Below, in pieces: positions 9,686 to 20,697 of a DNA stretch of 64,000 nucleotides. Both the position numbers and the translations under genes were made by a program. A model generated the notes under the pieces. That model made no database searches and had not been told where the DNA came from. It saw only the letters and a list, made by a program, of their open reading frames with translations. How positions within the stretch are numbered: the first letter of the stretch is position 1; each line of letters starts with the position of its first letter. The DNA is from Brachionus plicatilis (Eukaryota > Rotifera > Eurotatoria > Ploima > Brachionidae): the NCBI GenBank assembly GCA_010279815.1, contig QEOQ01000207.1:282962-346961 (forward strand), given 5' to 3'.

Positions 9686-11731
9686 TTAAAATTTGTAAAT
9701 TATAGTATCACCATTGATTATGTTTTCTTTTACTCGATTTTTTCGTTCATCTACTGATTCTGAATGAATTTCATCTTCACTTGATTCATGGCTACAAACA
9801 CTAGTGTTGCGCTTGGAATATATCATTGCCTCATGAACGATTGAATCGATAACACTTAAGCGTCGAATAAAATTTGGAATAAAATTCGAATTATCATCTA
9901 AATCTATGTTTTGTTTGCTAACCATAGGTCTTTTTTTAAAGAATAATGATTTTAGCTTTCTAATCTTTTTGTCATAGTAAGCTAATGATCTCAACCATTC
10001 TGGGAGCCATTCGAAATTTTTAAAAAATTCTGGTAAAATTTTTGGCCTAGCTTTTTTTAAAATTATTAAAATGATACAAATGAACAAGAAGCATAAAATG
10101 GGAATCCCGAAAATGGCCAAACCAATCCAATGGGGTATCAACGCAAGACAAAGTAATACTAAAGGTCCGATGAAGTATACAAATAGAACATAGAAGTAAA
10201 GAAACCATTTATATTTGAAAACTAAATTTCCCAATTTTCTGGCCAAAACTTTAGGGAACCTCAGAAAAGGGACTGGTAGCCAAAATAAAACACCAAAACT
10301 ATTGAATAAAGTATAAACAAAAGCCAACTGCATTGCTTTTCTCATTGAAGATGCTGGTAAAGTAAATGCGCTCAGGATTCCTGTCAGAGTTGTTCCAATG
10401 TTTGATCCCAAAGTCATAACGTATACCCTTTGTAAGCTTACTATTCCAATTCCACACAGGGGCACTAGGGTAGCAGTGATTATATTTGAACTTTGAACAA
10501 TTAAAGTTAGAATAAGAGCCATCAAAAATAGAACAAATTGAGTAAACCATTTTAGTTTTCCTGGAAAAGATGCATTAATGGCTATGCGAACACCATGAGC
10601 TATTGGCCCAGAAATTAGCATACTTAAAACTTTTACAATTCCAAACAAACTCAATATTAAAGTAATTAATGACAAAATTATCCAAAACAAACCAGTACCA
10701 CCATCGCCAAATGATTTCAGCATTGGCATACACCAATATCTACATTCTTGACACAATTCATCATTAAACATGTCTAAGTTATTTAATTTTTGATAGGTTG
10801 TATTATTTGAAGCAGCTAATGATGAATTTAAATTTTTGATTGAAATTTTTGTTTGATTTGAATTCATTGAATTTGAATTTTGGCAACAACGTAGAGCTAT
10901 CTCGGTTGTATTCGATCCTTCATTTACTGCATTTATTGCATTGCTATCAATTTTTATGAACAGGTCACACATCGGGTTGAGTATTAAGGCGATAAAGTTG
11001 GCATTTTTAAGCAAAACTGGATGATCAAAAGGAATTAATGATGTCAATTTATCTGACAAAATAAACATAAAATCGAATAAAATTTCACTACTTAATAAAA
11101 TTAAAGTTGTTAAAAAATTAAATATATCATTGAGAGTTGCCGCGCTAAAGGCTCTTTTGAATTTAATCCGATCTTCCGAGAAAGTCAAAGCGATAAAAGA
11201 GTTGGTTACACAAGTTCCGATATTCGAACCCATTATTATTGGTATCGCACTCTTTACTGATGGAATTATGCCAGCACCAACCATGGTAACAGCAATTGAT
11301 GTTGTCGCAGTAGCATTTTGAATGATGGCAGTTGATAGAATGCCTATTGCCAATGAAGCAAACGGGTTCGATAGCAGAAATTTAATTATGTTGCCGATTC
11401 TTAAGGCATAGGGTGATATAAGCGTGAATCCGATAGTCATAAAGTTTAGGGAAAGTAAAAAAATATACAGAAAAATTGCGAAAAAAATGAATTTTAGCAC
11501 AGAATAAAAAACATAGCTGAATTTTTGGCTTTTGTTGAAGTCGTTCCAATATTTTTCTGAATGGTCTGAATTTTTTGAAAGTGTTTTGTGGCTGTTTAGT
11601 TGTACATCAAAAATATTAGAGTCATGTCTCAGTTGAATTGAGTCTGTATTTGCTTTAAATTTGAGACAGGTCACATTGGATTTTAATGATTTGCTAAATT
11701 TCTGATTGCTTTCGAACCCGTTGTTATCCAT
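9686..11731 (-). CDS. SLC34: SLC34-type sodium-phosphate cotransporter, copy 2 (diverged)
   Basis: Intronless 681-residue paralogue of copies 1 and 3 with the same membrane layout: IQNATATTS with GSNIGTCVTN in repeat 1, and VQSSNIITA with GSNIGTTLTG in repeat 2. The loop has cysteines and several N-x-S/T sites. The Asp linked to electrogenic transport is kept (NDIFNFL). The first motif is QNA, further from QSS than the QNS of its neighbours. It lacks the long K/E-rich N-terminal extension and acidic C-terminal insert of the other copies, but keeps the NFIRRLSVIDSIVHEA tail block. It lies between copy 1 and the array remnant, all on the minus strand, so it is an older tandem duplicate that did not take part in the recent homogenisation. 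A TATAG acceptor-like site lies 17 nt before the ATG. Confidence 0.92.
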   Translation of the reverse strand: MDNNGFESNQKFSKSLKSNVTCLKFKANTDSIQLRHDSNIFDVQLNSHKTLSKNSDHSEKYWNDFNKSQKFSYVFYSVLKFIFFAIFLYIFLLSLNFMTIGFTLISPYALRIGNIIKFLLSNPFASLAIGILSTAIIQNATATTSIAVTMVGAGIIPSVKSAIPIIMGSNIGTCVTNSFIALTFSEDRIKFKRAFSAATLNDIFNFLTTLILLSSEILFDFMFILSDKLTSLIPFDHPVLLKNANFIALILNPMCDLFIKIDSNAINAVNEGSNTTEIALRCCQNSNSMNSNQTKISIKNLNSSLAASNNTTYQKLNNLDMFNDELCQECRYWCMPMLKSFGDGGTGLFWIILSLITLILSLFGIVKVLSMLISGPIAHGVRIAINASFPGKLKWFTQFVLFLMALILTLIVQSSNIITATLVPLCGIGIVSLQRVYVMTLGSNIGTTLTGILSAFTLPASSMRKAMQLAFVYTLFNSFGVLFWLPVPFLRFPKVLARKLGNLVFKYKWFLYFYVLFVYFIGPLVLLCLALIPHWIGLAIFGIPILCFLFICIILIILKKARPKILPEFFKNFEWLPEWLRSLAYYDKKIRKLKSLFFKKRPMVSKQNIDLDDNSNFIPNFIRRLSVIDSIVHEAMIYSKRNTSVCSHESSEDEIHSESVDERKNRVKENIINGDTIIYKF

Positions 11732-13454
11732 TTGAAAGATTTGAAATTCTATAAATTATCTTTATTCGAATTGTTCTTTCCGGATATAATTTTATCTAGG
11801 ACGTTTAAAAGTTTAAAATCAAAAAAAAGAGGATTGGAAATTTGTCAAGTGGAACCAGAAGCTTAAGCTATTTTTCATGTTTAATAATGATAACTACTTT
11901 ATATTAAACTTTATAATGATCTAAGAAACTTTGTATCTTGATTACCTATGTATTTAATGTAAAAACATTTGAAAACTATTACGACATAAAAAAATTATTA
12001 ATGCAAAATTCCTTTAAAAAATTTTAACCATTCCTTCCTGCTTATAAGCTAAAACAAGCATTAAAAATTAAAAAATATGAGGAAATTAGGATAATGATGT
12101 CTAGCTAAAAATAAAATCAAAGTTTTAATAATTAACTTTCAAATTTGAAAATCAAAACAAGGAACGAATTCAAAAATTGCTATAAATCTGATTTTAATAT
12201 AAAGAAACATAATATTGAGTTAACAATAAAATAAAAAAATGAAATTGACTGTCTTATTATTAAAGTTTATTTCTTATTTCGAACATTCATTAATTATTAT
12301 CAATGATTTTTGAAATTTAAATTTTTTTTAAATAATAGTTGGCTGTTTAATTCTTTAAAAAGATTCTAATTTGTCTTTTTCTCGCAAACTATAAAAATTT
12401 TATAAAAATTATATTTTTGTAGGGTCTATTCAACCAAAGTATATTCAAACCTTTTAAACGCATACACGAAAGTTTCGACACAAATTTAATATTTTAATTT
12501 TAAAAAAGTTGATCACAAATTATTTTTATTCAAGCATAAATTTAATTTTATTAAAACTTAAGGACGAAATTAATTAAAAACGTTTCTCAACAAAAGTATC
12601 AAAGCCGCTAATACTAGCTCAGTTTGGCTTTAGTAGAAGTTCTGATATAAAATTTAAATTAAATATTACCAAATAAGTTTTATTCCAAAAAGTCGAAAAA
12701 AATTTTGACCAAATCTTTTGGTTGATTTGTCTTCTCCAAGCCATTTGCAAACTTGTTAATATCTGTTAGGATTTAATGCAAGCTTTTGTACCTTTTCAAA
12801 GTCTTAAAAAAACTAAAGAATTTAGCCTGGCTATTCTAATTTGAATCTTAACTCGTGCTAATAATTTTTAACCTCTAAGAGTTTTGGGTACCAAAGACCG
12901 TACCATTTGCGTACCAACAACCTAAGTTTAATTAAATTTTTTTTTTAATTTTTATATTACTTAATATGTTAATAATAAAAATTTTAACCATTTTATAAAA
13001 ATTTATTTTAATTGAACAGATGAAAAATAAAATTAAAAATTATTTATTGTAATTTTATTTTTAGATTAAATTGGTTATGTACTCTTGGTAAGTTTTTGGT
13101 CAAGACCTTTAGAGCTAATCATTTAAAAAAACAAACAATGTGGATGGTTTTGGCGCCTATCTCAAACTTCGAAATTGTTTCGCGAGAACTAAAAATCTAG
13201 TTTTGCATTGAAAACTTTTAGATTTTGTTAGGAAAGTAAGGTCTGAAAAACAATTTATACAAAAATAAAGCACTGTTTTTTTTTGTATTTTGAATAGCAT
13301 TTTTTATCATCACCAATACTCAAACTTTATCAATCATTTTAATTCACACTAAAAAAATATAAAAAGGTTAGTTATTTATTAAAACAATTTAAATAAATTT
13401 AAATTTAAATTAACTAAGCAAAAAATTATTAAAAAATTGAATGTTTATTTCAAG
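11732..13454. other. Intergenic between SLC34 copy 2 and the array remnant
   Basis: No gene recognised. An imperfect inverted repeat pairs about 12872-12925 (CTCTAAGAGTTTTGGGTACC) with about 13072-13118 (complement of CTCTAAAGGTCTTGACC). It may be a degraded MITE, but mismatches are numerous. Confidence 0.3.
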
Positions 13455-13874
13455 TTATTCAATGTTAATTTTGGAAAGTCTTCTATTATTGATATGATTC
13501 GTTTCTTTCAATTCATTATCGCTAGATACGGGATTTTTGTCTATTGTGTGCCTTTTTGAATAAACTCTGGCTTCTTTGACAACCGAATCGATAGCACTAA
13601 AACGACGAATAAAATTCGGAAAAGCATGAGCATGAGTTTCTTCATCTTTTTCTAATTCTTCGTCAATATTAGTGACATGGTTGTTATCAATGGAATTACG
13701 TGGTACTTGTTCAATCTTTTTCTCTTTTTTAGACAGTTTTTTCTTCGCACTTTTTAAGATTTTGCTCGGAAATTGAGCAATACCATACAATTTTTTGTTA
13801 ACCATTTTTTGATTGAGTTTTAAAAGCTTGTTTGGAATTTTATATATCAAAATGATTCTTTTATTTTTGATCAT
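13455..13874 (-). pseudogene. SLC34 C-terminal tail remnant (fourth array unit)
   Basis: A 139-codon frame matches only the cytoplasmic C-terminus of the neighbouring cotransporters: NSIDNNHVTNIDEE, then FPNFIRRFSAIDSVVKEARV, with a shortened end. No membrane repeat is present, and nothing resembling one was seen upstream to 14973. It is closest to copy 3, whose tail also reads VTNIDEE, and less like copy 1, whose acidic insert differs. The simplest reading is a truncated tandem copy. The frame remains open with the conserved residues intact, so it could still be an exon or a recent truncation. Its first ~60 residues are basic and unrecognised. Confidence 0.65.
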
Positions 13875-14973
13875 TAAATTTCATGATTTTATTTTATGAT
13901 TGTGAAAAGGGTTTGTTCAAAGGTAAATTTTTCTGAAAGAAATAGAATAATTTACTAAGAAGAAAAGTGATCAAAATTTACCAAAATTTGCTAATAATTG
14001 TTTATCTATCTAAAATTCTTTTATGTATAACTAATTTGTGTAATTTATTTTTGAATTTTTTATGTAACTCGAATTGATTTTTTTAATTGGCTTTATATTA
14101 TTAATTAGAGATCCTCTTTTATTTTTTTTAATAGATAACACGATTGCAAATATGGATTAAACATTTAATAAATAATAATAACATTGATGTCATTTTAACT
14201 AAACATTTAATCAAGTATCTTTTTTATTTCAAATTTATATAAATTAAGCTGAATATTTTTAGATTTTCTTTAGTAAGGCTAATTAGTTAAAATTTGTGAT
14301 AAAATTTCAGAGGCTTTGCAGTATGAACCAATAAATGCAGAAATCATATCTCACGTTAAGGACAAATTTTTAACATCAAGGTTAAAATTTTAAGATCGAG
14401 TGTTTTGTTTTTCTCAATTGGAATTTCAGATTACCAAGAATGCTAACAATATGAAAATTAGTTGATTTTTTTTTAAATATTCTGTTCGAAAATTAAAAAG
14501 TGGCATTGAAGTTTGTTTTGAATTAATAGAACTTTTATTTTTTTAAATTTAAAAATACACGGATAATTTTGAAAATCTTTAACATAAAAATCAAATAAAA
14601 GTTCTATTAATTCAAAAAAAATGTGAAAAAAACTTAACATTTAGTGCTGTATCTATCGGTATTCGATCTTTACTTCAAAAATAAAAATTTTTTGAATTTT
14701 TTGCTTTTGTTTACTTGTAAGAAGTTATGTTAAAAAATATTTAACATTTATTTTTAAAATATCTGTAAATAATTCAAATAAAATTGGTGTTCAATTAAAT
14801 AAAACATATTTTGCAACAATTTTTGCTCCAAACTTCAACACCACAATTAAAAAATAAGATAAAAAAAATATGAAGCAAAAGCATGTTCTAAACTTTTCCA
14901 AAAAAAATAACATTGCTACCAAAAAAAATAAAATTTATTCAAAATTTTATAAGCTAAAAAAATACAGAAATTT
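13875..14973. other. Intergenic, with a perfect 25-bp inverted repeat
   Basis: AT-rich spacer. The arms at 14516-14540 and 14593-14617 are perfect inverted copies (core GAATTAATAGAACTTTTATT) separated by 52 bp. This could be a tiny MITE or an RNA hairpin in the 3' flank of SLC34 copy 3. Nothing else is recognised. Confidence 0.45.
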
Positions 14974-17397
14974 TTAATATTTTGTTACTTCATCTTCATC
15001 AATATTGAAATCAGTATTTCTTCTACTGAAATTATAAGACTTGGCTTCTTCTTCATTTATTTTAAAGTTGGTATATGGGCGATCATTATGATAAAATTTT
15101 GTTTCGGTCTCTTCATTGGTCTTAAAAATACTACTTTTTCTTTTCTTATACTGCGATCTCCTTTCATGATCTTCATCTGCTCTGGCATGAGTATTTCTTC
15201 TACTGTTATTGTAATGAGATGGCTGGTGTTCTTCATCACTTGATTCAGGATTTGAAATGATTGTATTACGTCTTGCGTAAATTCTGGCTTCTTGGACAAC
15301 CGAATCGATTGCGCTAAAACGACGAATAAAATTCGGAAAAGTATGGGAGCCAGTTTCTTCCTGTTCATCCGATTCTTCGTCAATATTGGTGACTTGTTTG
15401 TTATCAATTGAAGAGCGAGGATGTGATTGTCGCTTCTTTTTCTTTTGACAGCACTTGATTTTCTTGATTTTGGTGTCCCAAAAGGCCATCGATCTCATCC
15501 ATGCTGGCAACCAATCGAAGCTCTTGAGTTTTTCTGGCAACACTTGTGGCACCAATTTTCTCAAAAGCAAAATAATCAAATAAGCAAAGACTAAAATAAG
15601 TATTGGAATGCCGACAATAGCCACGCCGATCCAATAAGGAATCAAAGCTATGGCAAACATGAAAAGTGGAATAATGAAATAGGCTGAAGAAACGTATATG
15701 TACACAAACCATTTGTATTTTACAACAATGTGTCCGAATTTTCGGGCAAATTTTTTGGGAAAACGCATAAATGGAATCGGCAGCCAAAGAATGACACCAA
15801 TGACATTGAAAAGAGTGTAAACAAATGCAAGTTGAAGCGATTTTTTCAAAGCAGAAGCAGGCTGAGTGAAAGCACTCAAGATACCGGTCACGGTTGTGCC
15901 AATATTTGAACCCAAAGTCATCACAAATACTCGTTGCAAACTGACTATTCCAAAGCCGCACAAAGGAACAAGTGTGGCAGTGATTATGTTTGAACTTTGG
16001 ACAACTAATGTCATGAGAAATGCAACTATGAATAGAATAAGCTGCATTAGCCATCTGAATTTACCAGGAAACGTGGCATTAATAGCTCTACGAACTCCGT
16101 GAGCTATCGGACCAACAATGATCAAGCTGAGTATTTTGACAATACCAAACAAACATGCCAAGAGAACAACTAGTGAAAGAATAATCCAAAAAAGGCCAGT
16201 TCCGCCATCTCCAAATGCTCGTAACATTGGCATGCACCAATAAGTGCATTCCGTGCAACCAGTTACGTTTTGATAGACAGTTTGATTTTTGACAAAAAAA
16301 TCTTCGTATTGTGTCAAATTGGTGTAATTTTTTAAAACAATTGTTTGCTCATTGTTCCAACTAATGTTAAATTGACTCAAAAGATTGAATATAGTTTGTG
16401 TTAGATTTTTATCGTTTATCTCATTTGTATAAATTGGCTTTTGGCAACATCTCAAAGCAACTTGAGTTGTATCAGAGCCCATGTTAACAGCATTCACTTG
16501 ATCTTCATCCAACTTGATAAAAACATCCACCAATGGATTCAAAATTGCACTGACAAAATTTGCTTTTTTCAATGCATTCGGATCATCTGGCATCAGTGAA
16601 GTTAATTTTTCTGACACAACTGTCATAAACTCAAATATGATCTCAAGAGCTAAAAGAATTGCTGTGGTCAAATAGTTGAAAAAATCGTTTAGAGTTGCAG
16701 CACTAAAGGCTCTCTTGAATTCGAGCGGATTGTCAGCCATGCTCAATGCTATAAACGAATTGGTCACACAAGTTCCAATGTTTGATCCCATTATTATCGG
16801 AACTGAATCTTTTACTTGAATAATGCCAGCACCGACCATGGTCACAGCAATTGATGTTGTCGCAGTCGAATTCTGTAAAAGTGCAGTTAGAAATATTCCA
16901 ATTGCCAATGAGGCAAATGGATTGTTCAAGAAAAACTGAAATACATTTTTAGCTTTAAGAGCATAAGGCGTAACCAAAGTGAAGCCAATTGTCATAAAAT
17001 TAAGTGATATCAGAAAAAGATAGAGCATGGCAATGAAAATGACAACTTTGATGATTGTGAAAATTATGTATCTAAATTTTTCGCCTTTGGTATAGTTATC
17101 CCATGTTTTTTCCATTTCCTCTTCTTCTTTTTGTTTTTTCAGGCGTTTTTTTTCCGCCTTTAGCTTCTTTTTTTCTTGTTTTGGGGTCATTTTTTTCGTC
17201 TCTTTTTTTTTATCTTCATTTTCTATAGATGTGTTATTATCAGTATTTGGTAATTTAATTTCTGCTTTGGTTTGAATTTGATTATTATCTAAACTTTTGT
17301 TATCGTTTCCAATGTCATCAATCCTAATTATTTTAATCTTGCTATTTTTTACCGGAGTTCCCGCCGAATCCTCTTTACTGAAGCTAAGATTATCCAT
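14974..17397 (-). CDS. SLC34: SLC34-type sodium-phosphate cotransporter, copy 3
   Basis: Intronless 807-residue cotransporter. From the lysine-rich LKAEKKRLKKQ segment through both membrane repeats to HPRSSID, the protein is identical to copy 1, and by eye the DNA (15402-17170 versus 5785-7553, constant offset 9617) shows no silent change. Outside this block the N-terminus (MDNLSFSKEDSAGTP onward) is unrelated to copy 1, and the tail has its own acidic segment (VTNIDEESDEQEE) and extra repeated units of the RRNT/N-x-K type. The conserved FPNFIRRFSAIDSVVQEA block is again near-identical. Sharp edges on the identity favour gene conversion over simple duplication. Functional motifs are as for copy 1. 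The differing termini may alter trafficking or regulation. Confidence 0.93.
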   Translation of the reverse strand: MDNLSFSKEDSAGTPVKNSKIKIIRIDDIGNDNKSLDNNQIQTKAEIKLPNTDNNTSIENEDKKKETKKMTPKQEKKKLKAEKKRLKKQKEEEEMEKTWDNYTKGEKFRYIIFTIIKVVIFIAMLYLFLISLNFMTIGFTLVTPYALKAKNVFQFFLNNPFASLAIGIFLTALLQNSTATTSIAVTMVGAGIIQVKDSVPIIMGSNIGTCVTNSFIALSMADNPLEFKRAFSAATLNDFFNYLTTAILLALEIIFEFMTVVSEKLTSLMPDDPNALKKANFVSAILNPLVDVFIKLDEDQVNAVNMGSDTTQVALRCCQKPIYTNEINDKNLTQTIFNLLSQFNISWNNEQTIVLKNYTNLTQYEDFFVKNQTVYQNVTGCTECTYWCMPMLRAFGDGGTGLFWIILSLVVLLACLFGIVKILSLIIVGPIAHGVRRAINATFPGKFRWLMQLILFIVAFLMTLVVQSSNIITATLVPLCGFGIVSLQRVFVMTLGSNIGTTVTGILSAFTQPASALKKSLQLAFVYTLFNVIGVILWLPIPFMRFPKKFARKFGHIVVKYKWFVYIYVSSAYFIIPLFMFAIALIPYWIGVAIVGIPILILVFAYLIILLLRKLVPQVLPEKLKSFDWLPAWMRSMAFWDTKIKKIKCCQKKKKRQSHPRSSIDNKQVTNIDEESDEQEETGSHTFPNFIRRFSAIDSVVQEARIYARRNTIISNPESSDEEHQPSHYNNSRRNTHARADEDHERRSQYKKRKSSIFKTNEETETKFYHNDRPYTNFKINEEEAKSYNFSRRNTDFNIDEDEVTKY

Positions 17398-17891
17398 TTT
17401 CTCATTAGGTAGTCGATTAAATTTCTCAATTTTTTAAGTTTAAAATTTTGAATGATTGAATAATATTCTTCACCTGTAATTATAAAATCGCTTTATAAAA
17501 TCAACAATTCACTTTCGTTTCGCTTGGCAAACTGTCCTTGTTTACAAATAAATCTGACTTAAAATAAAATAAGCTTATTGTGGGAGAATTTTCGTATTTA
17601 TTTTACCAGGCAAATTGCGGCGATGCATGACCAAAATGTCTCAAAAATTTTTTGGTATGTTAATTTTTATTAGGAATCTTCAAATTAATATTTTAAATGT
17701 GCGAAAATGATGATTCTTCAACAAAATGATCTTTTAGCTACATTATTGTTTTTAAATTTATAACTTAAAAGAAAATGACATTTGTTTTTTTTTAAAGTTT
17801 TTTAACATTATTTTATTCTTAAATGAATTTTATTTAAAATCATAATTTTAATCATTTAAATATTAAAAAAATTTAAAAACTTCACAACAAT
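17398..17891. other. Intergenic between SLC34 copy 3 and SRD5A
   Basis: Contains the upstream region of SLC34 copy 3, including TTTCGCTTG at about 17517-17526. The same word occurs upstream of copy 1 (about 7895), so it may be a shared promoter element. No gene seen. Confidence 0.35.
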
Positions 17892-18836
17892 TTAAATTAA
17901 AAATGGTATTAATGCTTTACGATTTTTTGGATAGTCTGATCCGAACTTTTCTTTGTAAAACAAATGATGATGATACCCTCTTGGTCCAGTGTTGGCCAAA
18001 GTAAACCACGCAAAAGCTAACCCAGGAAGAGACCATGATGCAATCGCAAATCCAAACCATTCTAAACATTCTCCAAAATAATTCGCTGCCGAAACATATT
18101 CAAACATTCCTCCTGGAGAAAAATCTTATGTTTTAATTTAATCCAAAATTTAATTTACCTTTTGGTATTTTATATCCTGTTCCATTGGACTCTTTTCTTA
18201 GTTTAATTAAACGATTATCTGAATCAATATTTATGTAAAAACCAGTAAAAAAAATAGCAACACCTTTTAAATGAATTAAGTTTTTATATCAATTTATCTA
18301 TTTTAAGTTACCTAGCATAAAATTCCATTCAAAAAAATCACTCTTCAATATCCTACTATGATAATGGCCAATCTGGTATCCATTGACGAAACAAAATACA
18401 AAAGCTAAAAAATTTTCAAGATAATTGACCACGTTTTTACTTCTAATTCGGGTTGTATATATAAATGATCTTTAAAAATAAATAAATAAAAAAAAAAAAA
18501 ATCAACTAAATCTTACCTATTAAAATAATGCATCATAAATAGCATCAATAAGACTAAATTAGTATTGATACTATTTGAACTGTCAAAAAATTTCACACCA
18601 TTGTAAAATATAAGGAATAAGGGAACAAAAAAAGCTGGGCATTCTTGTATCAGCCAGGCGATAGGCGCTGGTAAACCGCTCTTTTTTTTATTATATCGAC
18701 CATATTCGGCTTTCATTCCTACAAAAGCTTCTAGTACGAAAACTATGATTCCTATTGAAATCATTATTACTGGTGTCCAATATTCCCATAATTCGTTCCA
18801 ATACGCCTTTATTAAATGCAACGCGTCTCCAATCAT
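17892..18836 (-). CDS. SRD5A1: 3-oxo-5-alpha-steroid 4-dehydrogenase (steroid 5-alpha-reductase), four exons
   Basis: NADPH-dependent reductase of the ER membrane that reduces the C4-C5 double bond of 3-oxo steroids. Exons 18517-18836, 18312-18469, 18159-18263 and 17892-18112 join in frame to 267 residues, close to the usual ~260. Several hydrophobic segments span the chain. The C-terminal half has the family's cofactor region: GTGYKIPKGGMFEYVSAANY, then FGECLEWFGFAIASWS and HHLFYKEKF, ending KALIPFLI as in vertebrate SRD5A1/2. Introns are 42-49 nt. The start is the first ATG of exon 1. Whether the substrate here is a steroid or another 3-oxo lipid cannot be told from sequence; SRD5A1 versus SRD5A2 is also not resolvable. 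Confidence 0.9.
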
Positions 18837-19350
18837 TTTAATTTAATTTTTTAAATTGTGATCTAACTATTCGTTGATAATTTCTTTTAATCAAATAATT
18901 CAAAAATTAAATTTTTTTGTTTTCTTTTAAGCTATCAAAGCAACATATTATGTATATTTTTGTAAAAATTTCTACTTATAATGCATGTAATTTTTATTTT
19001 TTAAAGATAAAATTTTTTGAATCTTTCTTTACAAGATTTTGAAATGTTAAATTTGAAACTTTGCACGGCGTTACCAACTTTGTATAGGAAAAAAATTTCT
19101 AAACATTCACAAACATGATTTTATGAATTTGTTTTGATTTTTATTCATTTCTTTGCAAATTAAAATAAAGAGTTGTGTAAGTTACATCACATTGGTGCAC
19201 TAGCAGTTTCATTTAAATTTATGTTTTGTTTTTTATGAAAAATTCTAGTCTAGAAAATAGCTTAATTTATAGCGTTTTTTTTTAATATAAGATTTTAAAA
19301 GCGTTTTCTGTTTTAGATTATCAATAACTAGACCAAAAACAATTGATAAA
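18837..19350. other. Divergent intergenic region between SRD5A and PDHB
   Basis: The two genes diverge from this ~510-bp region, which should hold both promoters. A pyrimidine-rich stretch ending TTTTAG (19311-19316) lies 34 nt before the PDHB ATG. No other clear element. Confidence 0.4.
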
Positions 19351-20697
19351 ATGAATATTGCTGCCAAAAAACTCTTCAAATCAGTAATTATTTTAGATTT
19401 GGGCGATTAATTTAATTTTAAACTTTGATTTTTAAAGGTAAACGTCTTAGTTTTCAAATCTTCTAAAAATGGATTGCATGTCACCAAGGTCGCCCCTTCC
19501 ACAGTTCAAGTAAAATTTAAATTTTAGTTAATTAATACCTAATTAAAATAAAAAAATAATTAACCCACTTATTATGAACTAATTTTATTGATAATATTTA
19601 GATGACGGTCAGAGATGCTCTCAATTCAGCCATAGATGAAGAATTAGCCCGTGACCAGAAAGTAATTTTAATTGGCGAAGAAGTAGCCAAATATGATGGT
19701 GCGTACAAAGTATCAAAAGGTCTATTTGCAAAATATGGTGAAACTAGAGTTATTGATACTCCAATCTCAGAGGTAGCTATTTTTTTAGTATATGTAATCA
19801 AGAAACGAGCTGTAATTTTATTAAGATGGGATTTACTGGTATAGCTGTTGGCGCCGCAATGGCTGGTCTTAAACCCGTTTGCGAATTTATGACATTTAAT
19901 TTCTCTATGCAAGCTATTGATCAAGTAGTGAATTCGGCAGCAAAAACTTATTACATGAGTGCGGGTCAAGTATCAGTTCCTATAGTATTTCGTGGTCCAA
20001 ATGGTTCAGCATTGGGTGTAGCTGCTCAGCATTCACAATGCTTTGCTGCCTGGTACAGTCATGTTCCAGGCTTGAAAGTAGTCTCACCTTACAGCTCTGA
20101 GGATGCTAAGGGTTTGCTCAAAGCAGCCATTAGAGATCCAAACCCTGTAGTTTGTCTTGAAAATGAAATTATGTACGGTGTATCATTTCCAATGTCACAA
20201 GAAGCATTGTCATCAGATTATGTAATTCCGATCGGAAAAGCTAAGATTGAACGTCCTGGAAAACACATCACCTTAATTGGTCATTCAAGAGCAGTTCAAT
20301 TCTGCTTAGAAGCTGCTGCAGAGATGGAAAAAATGGGAGTTGAATGCGAAGTTTTGAATTTGAGAACTTTAAGACCTCTTGATGAAGAAGCTATCATAAA
20401 TTCGATTAAGAAAACCAACCATTTGGTAACTGTAGAACAAGGTTGGCCACAATATGGTGTAGGAGCTGAGATTATCGCTAAAATAATGGAGAGTAAGCCA
20501 ATATTTTTGTTTGGCCAGTAAAGATATTTTTAATTTTGTTGTTTTTAGGCGAAGCTTTTAATTATTTGGATGCACCGATTTACAGAGTATCAGGCGCTGA
20601 CGTACCATTAGCTTATGCGAAATCTCTCGAGTCCAATTCTCTACCTACGGCTCAAAATGTAATTAAGTCTATCAAAAAATCTCTTAACATCAATTAA
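19351..20697 (+). CDS. PDHB: Pyruvate dehydrogenase E1 component subunit beta, mitochondrial, five exons
   Basis: Beta subunit of the thiamine-diphosphate-dependent E1 of the mitochondrial pyruvate dehydrogenase complex. Exons 19351-19383, 19438-19509, 19602-19772, 19826-20492 and 20549-20697 join in frame to 363 residues (human 359). The first ~35 residues ([20 protein letters not shown]) are basic and acid-free, fitting a mitochondrial presequence. The mature part opens [18 protein letters not shown]. Landmarks include [23 protein letters not shown] joined to [30 protein letters not shown] and [13 protein letters not shown] near the C-terminus. AATAAA occurs about 180 nt after the stop. Introns are 53-92 nt. 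Clear one-to-one orthologue. Confidence 0.96.
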
